The position numbers and the translations under genes were made by a program. DNA of 64,000 nucleotides, taken from Leucobacter sp. 7(1). GTDB lineage: Bacteria; Actinomycetota; Actinomycetes; Actinomycetales; Microbacteriaceae. Each line of letters begins with the position of its first letter. Within the stretch, counting starts at the first letter, position 1. The notes beneath the pieces are model-generated. The model was not told where the DNA came from. It searched no databases and saw nothing but the letters and a program-made list of their open reading frames with translations. The stretch lies in the NCBI RefSeq assembly GCF_900163635.1, contig NZ_FUID01000014.1, positions 60,685-124,684 of the forward strand, written 5' to 3'. Positions 1 through 8,342 of this stretch are shown piece by piece.

Positions 1-2
1 GC

Positions 3-2726
3 TACCAGGAACTCTTCGAGCCGCTGCGGCGCCTCGTGAAGTGGGGCCTGCCCGCGGTGATCGGTCTCTTCGCGGGCGTGACCGCCGCGGCACAGTGGCA
101 GAACATCTTGCTGTGGCTGAACAGCACGCCGACCGGGGAGAAGGATCCGCAGTTCGGCTTCGATGTCTCGTTCTTCCTGTTTGACCTTCCGGTCTTCCAG
201 GGTGCGGTCGGCTTCGCGTCGGCCGTGGCCCTCATCGCGCTGATCGCCGGGGTGGCCACGAGCTACCTCTACGGCGGCATCGCCTTCTCGGGTCGCGACG
301 TGCGCGTCTCGAAGGCGACCCGAATTCAGGCGGCAGTGCTCGCCACGATCTACCTGCTGTTGCAGGCTGTCAGCCTCTGGCTCGACCAGTATCGTGCCCT
401 GACAAGCAGCGCCGGGCTGCGCACCGGTGCAATGTTCCAGGACGTGCACGCCGTGATCCCGGGTAAGCAGATCCTCGCAGGCATCGCCATCATCGTCGCG
501 ATCTTGTTCCTCGTCACCGCCTTCACCGGCAAGTGGCGTCTGCCCGTTGTCGGCACCGCCCTGTTCCTCGTGTCGAGCATCGTGCTCGGTGTGGGATACC
601 CGTGGGCGATCCAGCAGTTCCAGGTGCGACCCGATGAGAAGAGCCTGGAGTCCGAGTACATCCAGCGCAACATCGACGCGACCCGTGTGGCCTACGGCTT
701 GGACGAGGTTGAAGTTGAACGCTACGACGCCGTGACTGACGCGGAGCCCGGCGCGCTCCGCGACGACGCGCTGGCAACCGCGAACATCCGCATCATCGAC
801 CCTGAGGTCGTGTCACCCACGTTCTCCCAGCTTGAGCAGATCCGCCAGTACTACCAGTTCCCGAAGTCGCTGAGCGTTGACCGCTACGAGATCGACGGTC
901 AGGTTGAGGACACGGTGAGCGCGGTGCGCGACATCAACATTGAGGATCAGACCGGGTGGTACAACCGGACCCTGGTCTACACGCACGGCTATGGTCTGGT
1001 CGCGGCGTTCGGCAACCAGCGTTCACCCGGCGGGGAGCCCGTATTCCTCGAGAACGGGATTCCCACGAGCGGCAAGCTCGGCGAGTTTGAACCCCGCGTG
1101 TACTTCGGACAGAACTCTCCCGAGTACTCGATTGTCGGCGGTGAGCGCACGAAGCCCATCGAGCTCGACTTCCCGGCGGATGGCGAGAGCAGCGCCGAAG
1201 CGACCGCGGACGATCCCGTGCCCGCCGATCCCGAGGCAACCGAGGCCGCCGCGGAGGCGTCGGCTGAAGAGCCCGCAGCGGAAGACGCTCCTGAGGAAGA
1301 AGCCGCGGACTCCGGGCGTCAGAACATGACGACCTTCGGCGGCGACGGCGGCCCGGAACTCAGCAACATCTTCACGAAGCTGATCTACGCGCTGAAGTTC
1401 CAGGACATGGAGGTGCTGCTCTCCGGTGCCGTGGTCGACGGGTCGCAGATCCTGTACGACCGTGACCCGGTGGAGCGTGTCCAGAAGGTGGCGCCGTACC
1501 TTACGCTCGATAAGGCCCCGTACGCCTCGGTCGTTGACGGCCGGATCGTGTGGATCGTTGACGGCTACACAACCTCTGCGGACTACCCGTACTCCGAGGT
1601 CAAGGACATGAACGACCTCACTGTCGACTCGGCGAACAAGACGCGCGACCCGATGCCGAAGCCGGTGAACTACATCCGGAACTCGGTGAAGGCCACGGTT
1701 GACGCCTACGACGGCAAGGTGTCGCTGTACGCCTGGGATACCGAGGACCCGCTGCTCAAGTCCTGGGGCAAGATCTTCCCGGACACCCTGAAGCCGGTCA
1801 CGGAGATGAGCGGTGGCCTCCTGAGCCACGTGCGCTACCCGACGGATCTGTTCAAGGTGCAGCGCTCGGTGCTTGGTGAATACCACGTCACCGACCCGGA
1901 CGCGTTCTACTCGGCCGAGGATCGCTGGCGCACGCCGAACGATCCGGTAGCAAGTGCCGCTGCCGACGCGCAGAAGCTGGCGCAGCCGCCGTACTACCTG
2001 ACGCTCGCGGCGGGTGCAGGCGCTGATCCGAACTTCTCGATCTACTCCACCTACATCCCGGACGCGCGGGGCGAGGGACAGCGAGATATCCTCACCGGAT
2101 ACCTTGCCGCGAACTCAAACGCCGGTTCGAAGGACGGGGCAATTTCTGAGGACTACGGGACGCTGAAGCTACTCACGCTGCCGAAGAGCAACTCGATCCC
2201 CGGCCCCGGCCAGGTGCAGAACAGCTTCACCACCGACTCCAAGGTGTCGAACCTGCTGAACATCCTGCGCCAGGGCGAGAGTAAGGTCATCAGCGGGAAC
2301 CTGCTGACGCTCCCCGTCGGTGGTGGACTGCTCTATGTGCAGCCCGTCTACGTGCAGGCGTCCTCGGGTACGAGCTTCCCGATCCTGCAGAAGGTGCTTG
2401 TCTCCTTCGGTGACGACATCGCATTCGAGGACACGCTCGACGCGGCGCTCGACGAGCTCTTCGGCGGCAGCTCGGGTGCAAATGCTGGTGATGGTGGGGT
2501 GCCCGTCACGCCCGGGGACGGCGCGACGCCGCCCGCGGACGGAGACGAGAGCACGAGCGGCGGCAGCACTGGCGGCTCAAGCGACCCGATGGACGCCGTG
2601 TTGCAGGAGATGCAGCAGGCCATCAAGGACCGCGATGCGGCAATGAAGGCGGGCGACTGGACGGCGTACGGTGAGGCCGACGAGAAGCTGCGGGACGCGC
2701 TCGAGAACGCGCTGCAGGGCAGTTAG
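3..2726 (+). CDS. UPF0182 family integral membrane protein (5' partial)
   Basis: The reading frame is open to the left edge (…YQELFEPLRRLVKWG), so the true start is outside the window; 907 residues are visible. The visible N-terminal part has several hydrophobic segments (around residues 12-30, 60-85, 105-125, 150-175 and 185-200), followed by a large soluble domain. This layout is typical of UPF0182/COG1615, large actinobacterial membrane proteins of unknown function. An Ala/Glu/Asp-rich low-complexity linker lies at about 1187-1320, and a second acidic Gly/Asp/Ser linker precedes a short C-terminal helix (ending ALENALQGS) that is common in the family. Family assignment is confident; function is unknown. 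Confidence 0.9.
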   Translation, partial: YQELFEPLRRLVKWGLPAVIGLFAGVTAAAQWQNILLWLNSTPTGEKDPQFGFDVSFFLFDLPVFQGAVGFASAVALIALIAGVATSYLYGGIAFSGRDVRVSKATRIQAAVLATIYLLLQAVSLWLDQYRALTSSAGLRTGAMFQDVHAVIPGKQILAGIAIIVAILFLVTAFTGKWRLPVVGTALFLVSSIVLGVGYPWAIQQFQVRPDEKSLESEYIQRNIDATRVAYGLDEVEVERYDAVTDAEPGALRDDALATANIRIIDPEVVSPTFSQLEQIRQYYQFPKSLSVDRYEIDGQVEDTVSAVRDINIEDQTGWYNRTLVYTHGYGLVAAFGNQRSPGGEPVFLENGIPTSGKLGEFEPRVYFGQNSPEYSIVGGERTKPIELDFPADGESSAEATADDPVPADPEATEAAAEASAEEPAAEDAPEEEAADSGRQNMTTFGGDGGPELSNIFTKLIYALKFQDMEVLLSGAVVDGSQILYDRDPVERVQKVAPYLTLDKAPYASVVDGRIVWIVDGYTTSADYPYSEVKDMNDLTVDSANKTRDPMPKPVNYIRNSVKATVDAYDGKVSLYAWDTEDPLLKSWGKIFPDTLKPVTEMSGGLLSHVRYPTDLFKVQRSVLGEYHVTDPDAFYSAEDRWRTPNDPVASAAADAQKLAQPPYYLTLAAGAGADPNFSIYSTYIPDARGEGQRDILTGYLAANSNAGSKDGAISEDYGTLKLLTLPKSNSIPGPGQVQNSFTTDSKVSNLLNILRQGESKVISGNLLTLPVGGGLLYVQPVYVQASSGTSFPILQKVLVSFGDDIAFEDTLDAALDELFGGSSGANAGDGGVPVTPGDGATPPADGDESTSGGSTGGSSDPMDAVLQEMQQAIKDRDAAMKAGDWTAYGEADEKLRDALENALQGS

Positions 2727-2734
2727 TGTGCTGG

Positions 2735-2762
2735 CCTGGGCGGCGCAGCAGCGCCGCCCGGG
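2735..2762 (+). terminator. GC-rich hairpin after the UPF0182 gene
   Basis: A 9-bp GC stem (2738-2746 with 2751-2759), extended by flanking pairs, starts 9 bases after the TAG stop. There is no obvious T-tract, so termination is inferred from position and stem strength. Confidence 0.5.
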
Positions 2763-2791
2763 CCTGCACACCACAACCTGACCACGTCCCT

Positions 2792-2843
2792 ACCAAACGA
2801 CCCCGGAGTTGCAGGATCTCCTGCAACTCCGGGGTCGTTTGGT
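2792..2843. terminator. Near-perfect palindrome, likely bidirectional terminator
   Basis: Two 25-base arms (2792-2816 and 2819-2843) are exact reverse complements separated by 2 bases. The palindrome lies between two convergent genes. On the + strand the stem ends in GTTTGGTGTG, so the T-tract is poor. It could also be a dispersed palindromic repeat. Confidence 0.6.
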
Positions 2844-2891
2844 GTGTTGGGGGTCGTTTCGTGTGCGGCGGGGAGCGTCGAGCGAGTCCGG

Positions 2892-4019
2892 CTAACGCTT
2901 GGGCCAGCTCCAGTGCGGACCCTCGAATCGGAGTTGGCCGCGCACGGAGGTCGCGCCGCCCTCCTTCTCGAGCTCGATCAGCTGAGCTTCGTGCGCGAGT
3001 GCCTGGACAAGCGGCTGTGCGTGTGTGACCACCACCACCTGTGTGTGCTGGGCGGCGTCGCCGATCAGCGCAGCGAGCACGGGGAGCAGGCTCGGATGCA
3101 GGCTGCCCTCGGGCTCGTTCAAGACGAGCAGCTCGGGTGGGCGCGGGCTCAAGAGCGCGGTTGCGAGCAGAAGGAAACGGAGCGTGCCGTCCGAGAGCTC
3201 CGCGGCGCTCACACGGCGTTCGAGGCCTGGCTGCGTGAGGCACACCTGTGCCACTCCGTGATTGTCGCCGTCGAGCACGATCTCGGAGCCCCCAAAAGCG
3301 TCCGCAACGGCGCGCTGCAGGCGATCCCCGTCACCCACACCGAGGACGGTCGCGACGGCACCCGTGAAATTCGCGCCCGAGGGATCGAGCACCGGGGTGA
3401 AGCTGACGGGGCCCGCGCGCCGGGCCGGCGCGTCCACATCGGTGCGCAGATTGTCAATGAAGCGCCAGCGACGAGCCGACTCCCGGAGGGAGAATAACTC
3501 GGGGGTGTCTGCGGGAGAGGACAGGGTTGCGAGCATAGATTCGCTGTCCCGCACGCGCCAGTCGCTCAGGACGAGTGCCCCACTGCGGTCCCGGAGTCTC
3601 ACTGCGAGAGAGCGGCGTTCGGCCAGGAGTGCGGCTGGACGAAGGATCGGGCCGTGCCAGACCGCCTCGGTCTTCACTTCAGGGTCGAGCAGCCGCGCGG
3701 TGCCTGGAACGCTGAACGCCGGGAGCTGGGGCAGACCCAGGTCGATCGCGTAAGAGAAGTCGTCGGTGGCGCAGCCCAGACGCAGCGCCACCGGCCGCGA
3801 CGAATCGCGCTTGCCCGCGTACAGGGCGCTGTGCATGCCGCCCTCTGCGGCGAGCGAGCCGAGCGCCCCGTCGCGCACGATCTCCGAGAGAAGTCGGAGC
3901 GCGCGGTATACGTTCGATTTTCCGCTGCCATTGGTCCCTGTGATCACGGTGAGCTGCCCGAGTTCGAGCGTGACCTCCCGGAGCGAGCGATAGTTCTCGA
4001 TGGCAAGCGTCCGGATCAT
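2892..4019 (-). CDS. AAA family ATPase (RecF/SMC-like, COG4637 type)
   Basis: A 375-aa protein starting MIRTLAIENYRSL. The N-terminus has the beta-strand/Walker A arrangement of RecF/SMC-like ATPases: GTNGSGKS at residues 28-35. Near the C-terminus are an ABC-type signature-like region (SAAELSDGTLRFL) and a Walker B segment LLVLNEPEGSLHP. Walker B has Asn where Asp is usual, but I believe NEPE occurs widely in this subfamily. The ATG at 4019 is preferred over an upstream in-frame start because the conserved beta-strand begins exactly there. The gene stands alone and converges on the UPF0182 gene. Its substrate and partner are unknown; DNA metabolism or phage defence are only possibilities. 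Confidence 0.8.
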   Translation of the reverse strand: MIRTLAIENYRSLREVTLELGQLTVITGTNGSGKSNVYRALRLLSEIVRDGALGSLAAEGGMHSALYAGKRDSSRPVALRLGCATDDFSYAIDLGLPQLPAFSVPGTARLLDPEVKTEAVWHGPILRPAALLAERRSLAVRLRDRSGALVLSDWRVRDSESMLATLSSPADTPELFSLRESARRWRFIDNLRTDVDAPARRAGPVSFTPVLDPSGANFTGAVATVLGVGDGDRLQRAVADAFGGSEIVLDGDNHGVAQVCLTQPGLERRVSAAELSDGTLRFLLLATALLSPRPPELLVLNEPEGSLHPSLLPVLAALIGDAAQHTQVVVVTHAQPLVQALAHEAQLIELEKEGGATSVRGQLRFEGPHWSWPKR

Positions 4020-4105
4020 GCACCCCACTGTAGTGGTGACCGAGGCGAACCGACGGCCCGCACGACCGTGCACCGAGGCCTCCTCCTCCGATAATCTGAT
4101 GAAAG

Positions 4106-4124
4106 TAAGGTCAAGCTCAACTAC
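4106..4124 (+). promoter_or_regulatory. Candidate DtxR/IdeR iron box
   Basis: TAAGGTCAAGCTCAACTAC matches the remembered consensus TTAGGTTAGGCTAACCTAA at 13 of 19 positions. It lies just downstream of a possible -10 (GATAAT, about 4090) and upstream of the siderophore-interacting protein gene, where iron control would be expected. Confidence 0.45.
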
Positions 4125-4266
4125 ATCGCATCAATTTGGAAGGGGCGCTGTGCAGTCCTCTCATCTCGTTTCTCGATCCAGGCGACACGGGTCGATCAGC
4201 CGTGTCGCCGCTGTACCCCGCGTGGGTATCCGGGCCACTCCCTGCTCGGTGAACGGAGACTGAGCC

Positions 4267-5064
4267 GTGGCAATTCCATGCGCACCTGCACGGGTCGTCG
4301 GCACGCAGCGCGTGACGCCAAATATGATTCGAATCCAGTTCGAAGCCGAGGGGGACTGGCGGTGGCCCGAGCATGGCCGCGGCGATGAGCGCGTGGATAT
4401 CGCACTCCCCATGCCCGGTGAAACTCGGGCCGCGATCGACGTGTTTCTGCTTCCTGAATACGGGCGGGGCTGGGAGGGGGAGGAGCCGCCATGGCGTCAC
4501 TACACGGTTCGGCACGTGCGCGAGGGCGGTCGTGTGCTTGAGATCGACTTCGTTGTGCACGAGGGGGGTCTCGCTTCGTCCTGGGCTGAGCGTGCCGAAC
4601 CCGGTCATGTCATTGGGGTCTTTGGTGCCGGCACGCGCGAGGAACCCTCCTCCTACTACGCCGCACCTGACGACGCGGAGTTCCAGCTGCTCGTCGCGGA
4701 CGCTACTGGAGTGCCAGGGCTCGGGCGGATCATCGAACAACTCCCCGCCGGCGCTCGCGCGTTGGCGGTCGCCGAGGTGCCGAGCCACGCCGATATCCAA
4801 GAGTTCGACACCCGTGGGGATGTCGAGATGATCTGGCGGGTGGGGACCGGAAACGGCCTCGGAGCGAGTTCCCTCGCCGCAGAAGTGTCCCGGGTTACTG
4901 ACCCCGGTGTGCCGTGGTACGCCTGGGTGGCGTGTGAGGCCGCGACAAGTCGCGCGATCCGGCGCGACCTGCGAAACCGGCTCGGCCTGGCTCGCGACCG
5001 GCATCACGCGATCGGGTACTGGACGCAGGACCGCACGGGCAACATGTCCGCCGAAGTGGAGTGA
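4267..5064 (+). CDS. Siderophore-interacting protein (ViuB-like ferric reductase)
   Basis: 265 aa. Members of this family use FAD and NAD(P)H to reduce ferric iron in imported siderophores, releasing Fe(II) in the cytoplasm. The N-terminal half is a flavin-binding barrel with the conserved run PPWRHYTVRHVR (compare R-x-Y-T/S in flavin reductases), and the C-terminal half is a SIP domain ending W…ACEAATSRAIRRDLRNRLGL….GYWTQDR. The GTG start at 4267 has GGAG 8 bases upstream (4255-4258). The gene is monocistronic, ends at a strong hairpin and is preceded by a candidate iron box. No siderophore biosynthesis or importer genes are adjacent. Confidence 0.9.
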   Translation: MAIPCAPARVVGTQRVTPNMIRIQFEAEGDWRWPEHGRGDERVDIALPMPGETRAAIDVFLLPEYGRGWEGEEPPWRHYTVRHVREGGRVLEIDFVVHEGGLASSWAERAEPGHVIGVFGAGTREEPSSYYAAPDDAEFQLLVADATGVPGLGRIIEQLPAGARALAVAEVPSHADIQEFDTRGDVEMIWRVGTGNGLGASSLAAEVSRVTDPGVPWYAWVACEAATSRAIRRDLRNRLGLARDRHHAIGYWTQDRTGNMSAEVE

Positions 5065-5066
5065 CC

Positions 5067-5099
5067 CGGTGTGGGGGCTGTCTTTCAGCCCCCACACCG
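5067..5099. terminator. Intrinsic hairpin between convergent genes
   Basis: Perfect 14-bp stem (5067-5080 with 5086-5099) and a 5-base TCTTT loop, starting 3 bases after the SIP stop codon. It can serve the SIP gene and the convergent YdeI-like gene. Confidence 0.75.
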
Positions 5100-5125
5100 A
5101 CGCCGCGGCCTGTAGAGAACACCTG

Positions 5126-5710
5126 TCACAGTGAGGGCGCGGCTGTTGCGCGGAAGGCGGGAACTCGTTCTCCCTGGGCGGACGAAGTGATCAGACTGTT
5201 CAATCGTTTCACTCTCGTTTCTTCCCGCTTTGCACTCATCACCCACCAAACAGCGTCACGTTGATAGGACGGCGTGAACGTCGAAAACTTCTCCCACGCC
5301 TGCGGATCTTCCCTGAATTTTTGCGCGTAGCTCGGGTGAAGTTCACGCTCTCGGGTGCGAGATGAATACCCCTGAACGTCGCTTCGGCTTGTGAAGAGCT
5401 TCATTCCTTCCGGTCGCATCTTCCCTGACCGCACCAACGCCTCAGCCTTTTTCACGTTGACCGCACTCCACACGCTCGTGGGCTTCCGAGGGGTGAAGCG
5501 CACTCGATAGCTCTCGGTATCGACGCGCTTTCTGAGTCCATCGATCCAGCCAAAGCACAGTGCCACGTCGACGGCCTCTGGCCAGGTTTGGCTGACCCTT
5601 CCTGAGCCTTTCTTGTGAAACAACACCCATACTTCGGAGACGTCCTTGTGGTGCGTTTCAAGCCAGGCGTTGAACAACTCCGCATCACTGAAGAACAGTG
5701 TGTCGACCAT
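5126..5710 (-). CDS. YdeI/OmpD-associated family protein
   Basis: 194 aa, beginning with the family pattern F.da.eF.aWLe.hh (LFFSDAELFNAWLETHHKDVSEVWVLF). It continues with the conserved ALCFGWIDGLRKRVD and FTPRK..SVWSAVNV segments and a C-terminal helix (VKRLNSLI). The biochemical role of the family is unclear; some members have been linked to stress or antimicrobial-peptide resistance. It lies 8 bp downstream of the epoxide-hydrolase-like gene on the same strand, so the two are probably co-transcribed. Confidence 0.85.
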   Translation of the reverse strand: MVDTLFFSDAELFNAWLETHHKDVSEVWVLFHKKGSGRVSQTWPEAVDVALCFGWIDGLRKRVDTESYRVRFTPRKPTSVWSAVNVKKAEALVRSGKMRPEGMKLFTSRSDVQGYSSRTRERELHPSYAQKFREDPQAWEKFSTFTPSYQRDAVWWVMSAKREETRVKRLNSLITSSAQGERVPAFRATAAPSL

Positions 5711-5718
5711 CGTGCCTC

Positions 5719-6672
5719 CTACTTGACGGGGTGTTGTCCCAACCAGTCAATGATCGCACTCGTGGACTCGGCGTGACGTTCCTGATGCACCCAGTGGCCG
5801 CTGTCACAGCTCAGCTCTGCCACATTTGGGACAAAAATGGACAGACTTTCTGAACGGGCGACGGCGTCGCGCAGCCCGTAGATCATGAGCGCAGGCTGGT
5901 GGATGATCGGGTCGGCGTCTGCCAAGAGCCGCCAGTTTCTATTGAGGTTGCGGTACCAATTGATCCCGCCAGTGAATCCCGAGCGTGAGAACGCGGAGTC
6001 GTAGACTGCCAGCTCGCGTTCGTTGAGCAGCGGCTCGCCCAGCGGGGCGGAATTCTGGGCGATCTCGATCATCGCCATACCGGGTTTCGGTGGGGAGAGC
6101 GGCTCATCCTTCCGGTACAGATTGTTCAGAAAACGCGCAGGATTCTCGTCGAAGATCGCGTCCGCAACTCCCGGCTGCTTGGTGAAATGCACGAAATAGT
6201 AGTCCTCACCGAACACTGCCTCCATGAAGTCAAGCCAGGGCACGTCCCCGCGTGCGAGGTAGGGCAAGCTGAGCGCCACGATCTTGTCGACCCGCTGGGG
6301 GTACAACAGCGTGAAACTCCAGACGACAAACGCACCCCAGTCGTGGCCCATGAACACTGCGCTCTGGTACCCGAAGTGGTCGAGGAGCGCAGCGAGGTCC
6401 CCCGTGAGGTGCTCGATGTCGTAGGCAATGATTTCTTCTGGTCGGGCAGAGTTGCCGAATCCTCGCTGGTTCGGAGCGATCACGTGGTACCCGGCAGCCA
6501 CAAGCTCTGGGATCTGAAAGCGCCAAGTGTATGCAATGTCAGGCCAGCCGTGGCAGAGCACGATTGGATTTCCACGGTTCTCTTGGCCGGCTTCGAACAC
6601 CTCGAGATCGACTCCATTTACGGAGATGACTGTGGCTTCGGGGAATGTGCTGTCGTGTGTGGGAATGTCCAT
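5719..6672 (-). CDS. Alpha/beta hydrolase, epoxide-hydrolase-like
   Basis: 317 aa. Epoxide-hydrolase features are visible: the oxyanion-hole motif HGWPD (residues 41-45), the nucleophile elbow GHDWG with Asp111 in place of Ser, and a late catalytic His in SGHWVHQERH. Asp as nucleophile points to epoxide hydrolase or haloalkane dehalogenase rather than esterase; HGWP favours epoxide hydrolase. It is the first gene of a probable two-gene operon with the YdeI-like gene and is divergent from a WYL-domain regulator 63 bp away, which is a plausible controller. The natural substrate cannot be told. Confidence 0.85.
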   Translation of the reverse strand: MDIPTHDSTFPEATVISVNGVDLEVFEAGQENRGNPIVLCHGWPDIAYTWRFQIPELVAAGYHVIAPNQRGFGNSARPEEIIAYDIEHLTGDLAALLDHFGYQSAVFMGHDWGAFVVWSFTLLYPQRVDKIVALSLPYLARGDVPWLDFMEAVFGEDYYFVHFTKQPGVADAIFDENPARFLNNLYRKDEPLSPPKPGMAMIEIAQNSAPLGEPLLNERELAVYDSAFSRSGFTGGINWYRNLNRNWRLLADADPIIHQPALMIYGLRDAVARSESLSIFVPNVAELSCDSGHWVHQERHAESTSAIIDWLGQHPVK

Positions 6673-6735
6673 TCCATAAAGCTAGTTTCCTAAATAGGTC
6701 ATCTAGTGACCGGTTTTTCTGGAAGTATGCACATT

Positions 6736-7731
6736 ATGAAATCGGATCGTTTGGTGGCCATTCTCCTGATGCTGCAGCGACGTGAGCAGGTCACAGCCGC
6801 GGAGGTCGCACGGGAACTCGAAGTTTCTGAACGCACGGCCCGCCGTGATCTCGACGCACTGGGCATGGCGGGGATACCGATCTATTCGGTCCAGGGCCGT
6901 TCGGGTGGGTGGCGTCTCCTCGGCGGTGGCCGCACCGACCTGTCGGGCCTCACCGAGAGTGAATCCCGCGCCCTGTTCCTTGTTGCAGGCCCCGCGGCAA
7001 CCGCGGGCAGCGCTGCACCAGAACTGAAGGCGGCACTACGGAAGCTCGTGCGGGCGTTGCCGGAAAGCTTCCGCAGGCCCGCGGAGGCCGCCGCGTCGTC
7101 GATGATCGTGGATTCGCAGCCGTGGGGGACAGGGAGAACTGCGGAACAGCCCCCACCCTGCCTTGAGGTGCTGCAGAATGCCGTGATCAGTGGCGTGCAA
7201 GCTCAACTCAGTTATGTCGACAGCGCAGGCACTGAAACCGAGCGGATTGTGGAACCGCTCGGGCTCGTGGCGAAGGGGCCGCGGTTGTATCTCGTTGCTC
7301 ACACCGAGCCGGGTCGTCGGACGTTTCGGCTCGATCGCATAGCGGCCGTGACGCTGACGGATGTCCCGGTGCGCCGGGTCGAGGGCTTCGATCTTACGCA
7401 GAGTTGGCGTGCCCTTACCGACGAAGCGGAACGCCACCGAACCGTCGTCGAGGTACACGCGAACTGCGATCCCGCAGGGCTCGGCTTTCTCCAACAGGCA
7501 GTGGGGAGCGACCTCGAAATAGGCCAGGCCAGGAGCGACGGCCGCATCCCAGTCGTGATTCACGCCCCCAGCGAGTACGGGATCGCGGGTCACCTCGCAG
7601 GCCTCGTCGAGTGGCTTGACGTCACCAGCCCACCCGGCGTGCGGGACAAATTGAGGATGATCGGCGCCGGGCTCACCGAGCGATACGCCACGCTTGACGG
7701 GGTGGTAAGCAGGAATGATGAAGGCCCCTGA
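6736..7731 (+). CDS. YafY-type HTH/WYL-domain transcriptional regulator
   Basis: 331 aa. An N-terminal winged helix (KSDRLVAILLMLQRREQVTAAEVAREL….SERTARRDLDALGMAGIPIY) is followed by the linker SGGWRLLGG and a WYL-type ligand domain. In that domain the name-giving motif reads LYLVAH (residues about 187-192). A C-terminal WCX-like region ends GLTERYATL. The ATG at 6736 is chosen because GGAAG at 6721 is then about 10 bases upstream and the HTH begins at once; ATG 6727 and GTG 6706 are alternatives. It is divergent from the hydrolase operon. The stop codon lies inside the following terminator. Confidence 0.88.
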   Translation: MKSDRLVAILLMLQRREQVTAAEVARELEVSERTARRDLDALGMAGIPIYSVQGRSGGWRLLGGGRTDLSGLTESESRALFLVAGPAATAGSAAPELKAALRKLVRALPESFRRPAEAAASSMIVDSQPWGTGRTAEQPPPCLEVLQNAVISGVQAQLSYVDSAGTETERIVEPLGLVAKGPRLYLVAHTEPGRRTFRLDRIAAVTLTDVPVRRVEGFDLTQSWRALTDEAERHRTVVEVHANCDPAGLGFLQQAVGSDLEIGQARSDGRIPVVIHAPSEYGIAGHLAGLVEWLDVTSPPGVRDKLRMIGAGLTERYATLDGVVSRNDEGP

Positions 7732-7753
7732 TCCAAAGATCAGGGGCCTTCAT
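7718..7753. terminator. Intrinsic terminator shared by WYL regulator and tRNA-fMet
   Basis: Perfect 16-bp stem (7718-7733 with 7738-7753) and a CAAA loop. It overlaps the regulator stop codon and lies just 3' of the minus-strand initiator tRNA. On the minus strand it is followed by CATCATTCC. Confidence 0.75.
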
Positions 7754-7769
7754 GCCGCAGTGCGACTCT

Positions 7770-7846
7770 TGGTTGCGGGGGCAGGATTTGAACCTACGAC
7801 CTCCGGGTTATGAGCCCGGCGAGCTACCGAACTGCTCCACCCCGCG
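7770..7846 (-). tRNA. tRNA-fMet (CAT), initiator, with encoded CCA
   Basis: 77 nt including an encoded 3' CCA. The anticodon is CAT in the loop CTCATAA. Initiator features are present: an unpaired C1-A72 end (5' CGCGGGG against CCCCGCA) and three G-C pairs (GGG/CCC) at the base of the anticodon stem. The T-loop reads GGTTCAAATCC. Confidence 0.95.
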
Positions 7847-8039
7847 GCACGAGTAAGAGTCTAGCGGGCAGGGATGCGCGGGCACGAACCGGGGTGCACG
7901 CGGGGCGTGTTGCCGGGCGTTGTGCGGGTGAAAGGTCCGTGTGTGCCGGAGCCGCGCGAGTGTCGCTCACAGGGGAGCGAGGTTGCGGTGAACCGCGTCG
8001 TCTGGCGCGCGCATTTCTCGGGCGAGCGGTGCAACGCAA

Positions 8040-8079
8040 AAGGCCCCTGATGTGGAATATATTCCAGATCAAGGGCCTT
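8040..8079. terminator. Hairpin terminator of second tRNA-fMet
   Basis: A near-palindrome with arms of about 19 bp (two mismatches) around the centre AT. On the minus strand it is followed by TTTTGCG. Its GGCCCCTGAT core resembles the terminator of the first tRNA copy, suggesting duplication of the whole tRNA-terminator unit. Confidence 0.7.
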
Positions 8080-8097
8080 GCGTGTGTCGCATATCCG

Positions 8098-8171
8098 TTG
8101 CGGGGGCAGGATTTGAACCTACGACCTCCGGGTTATGAGCCCGGCGAGCTACCGAACTGCTCCACCCCGCG
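8098..8171 (-). tRNA. tRNA-fMet (CAT), second identical copy, CCA not encoded
   Basis: The 74-nt body is identical to the copy at 7773-7846, with the same C1-A72 mismatch and GGG/CCC anticodon stem. The genomic 3' end reads ACGG instead of ACCA, so CCA must be added after transcription. Confidence 0.95.
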
Positions 8172-8342
8172 GCACGATTAATACTCTAGCACGCGGTGGG
8201 GGAGCGCCCCAAATTGAGGCCGCGGTGTGCCTGTGGATGGCGTGTCGCACTGGCGCTCGAGTTCTCGGATCATCGGTGCACGCGACTCACTGTCCGGTGA
8301 GCGTGCACGCACCAGCAACGGTGTCACACCGAAGGGACTGCC

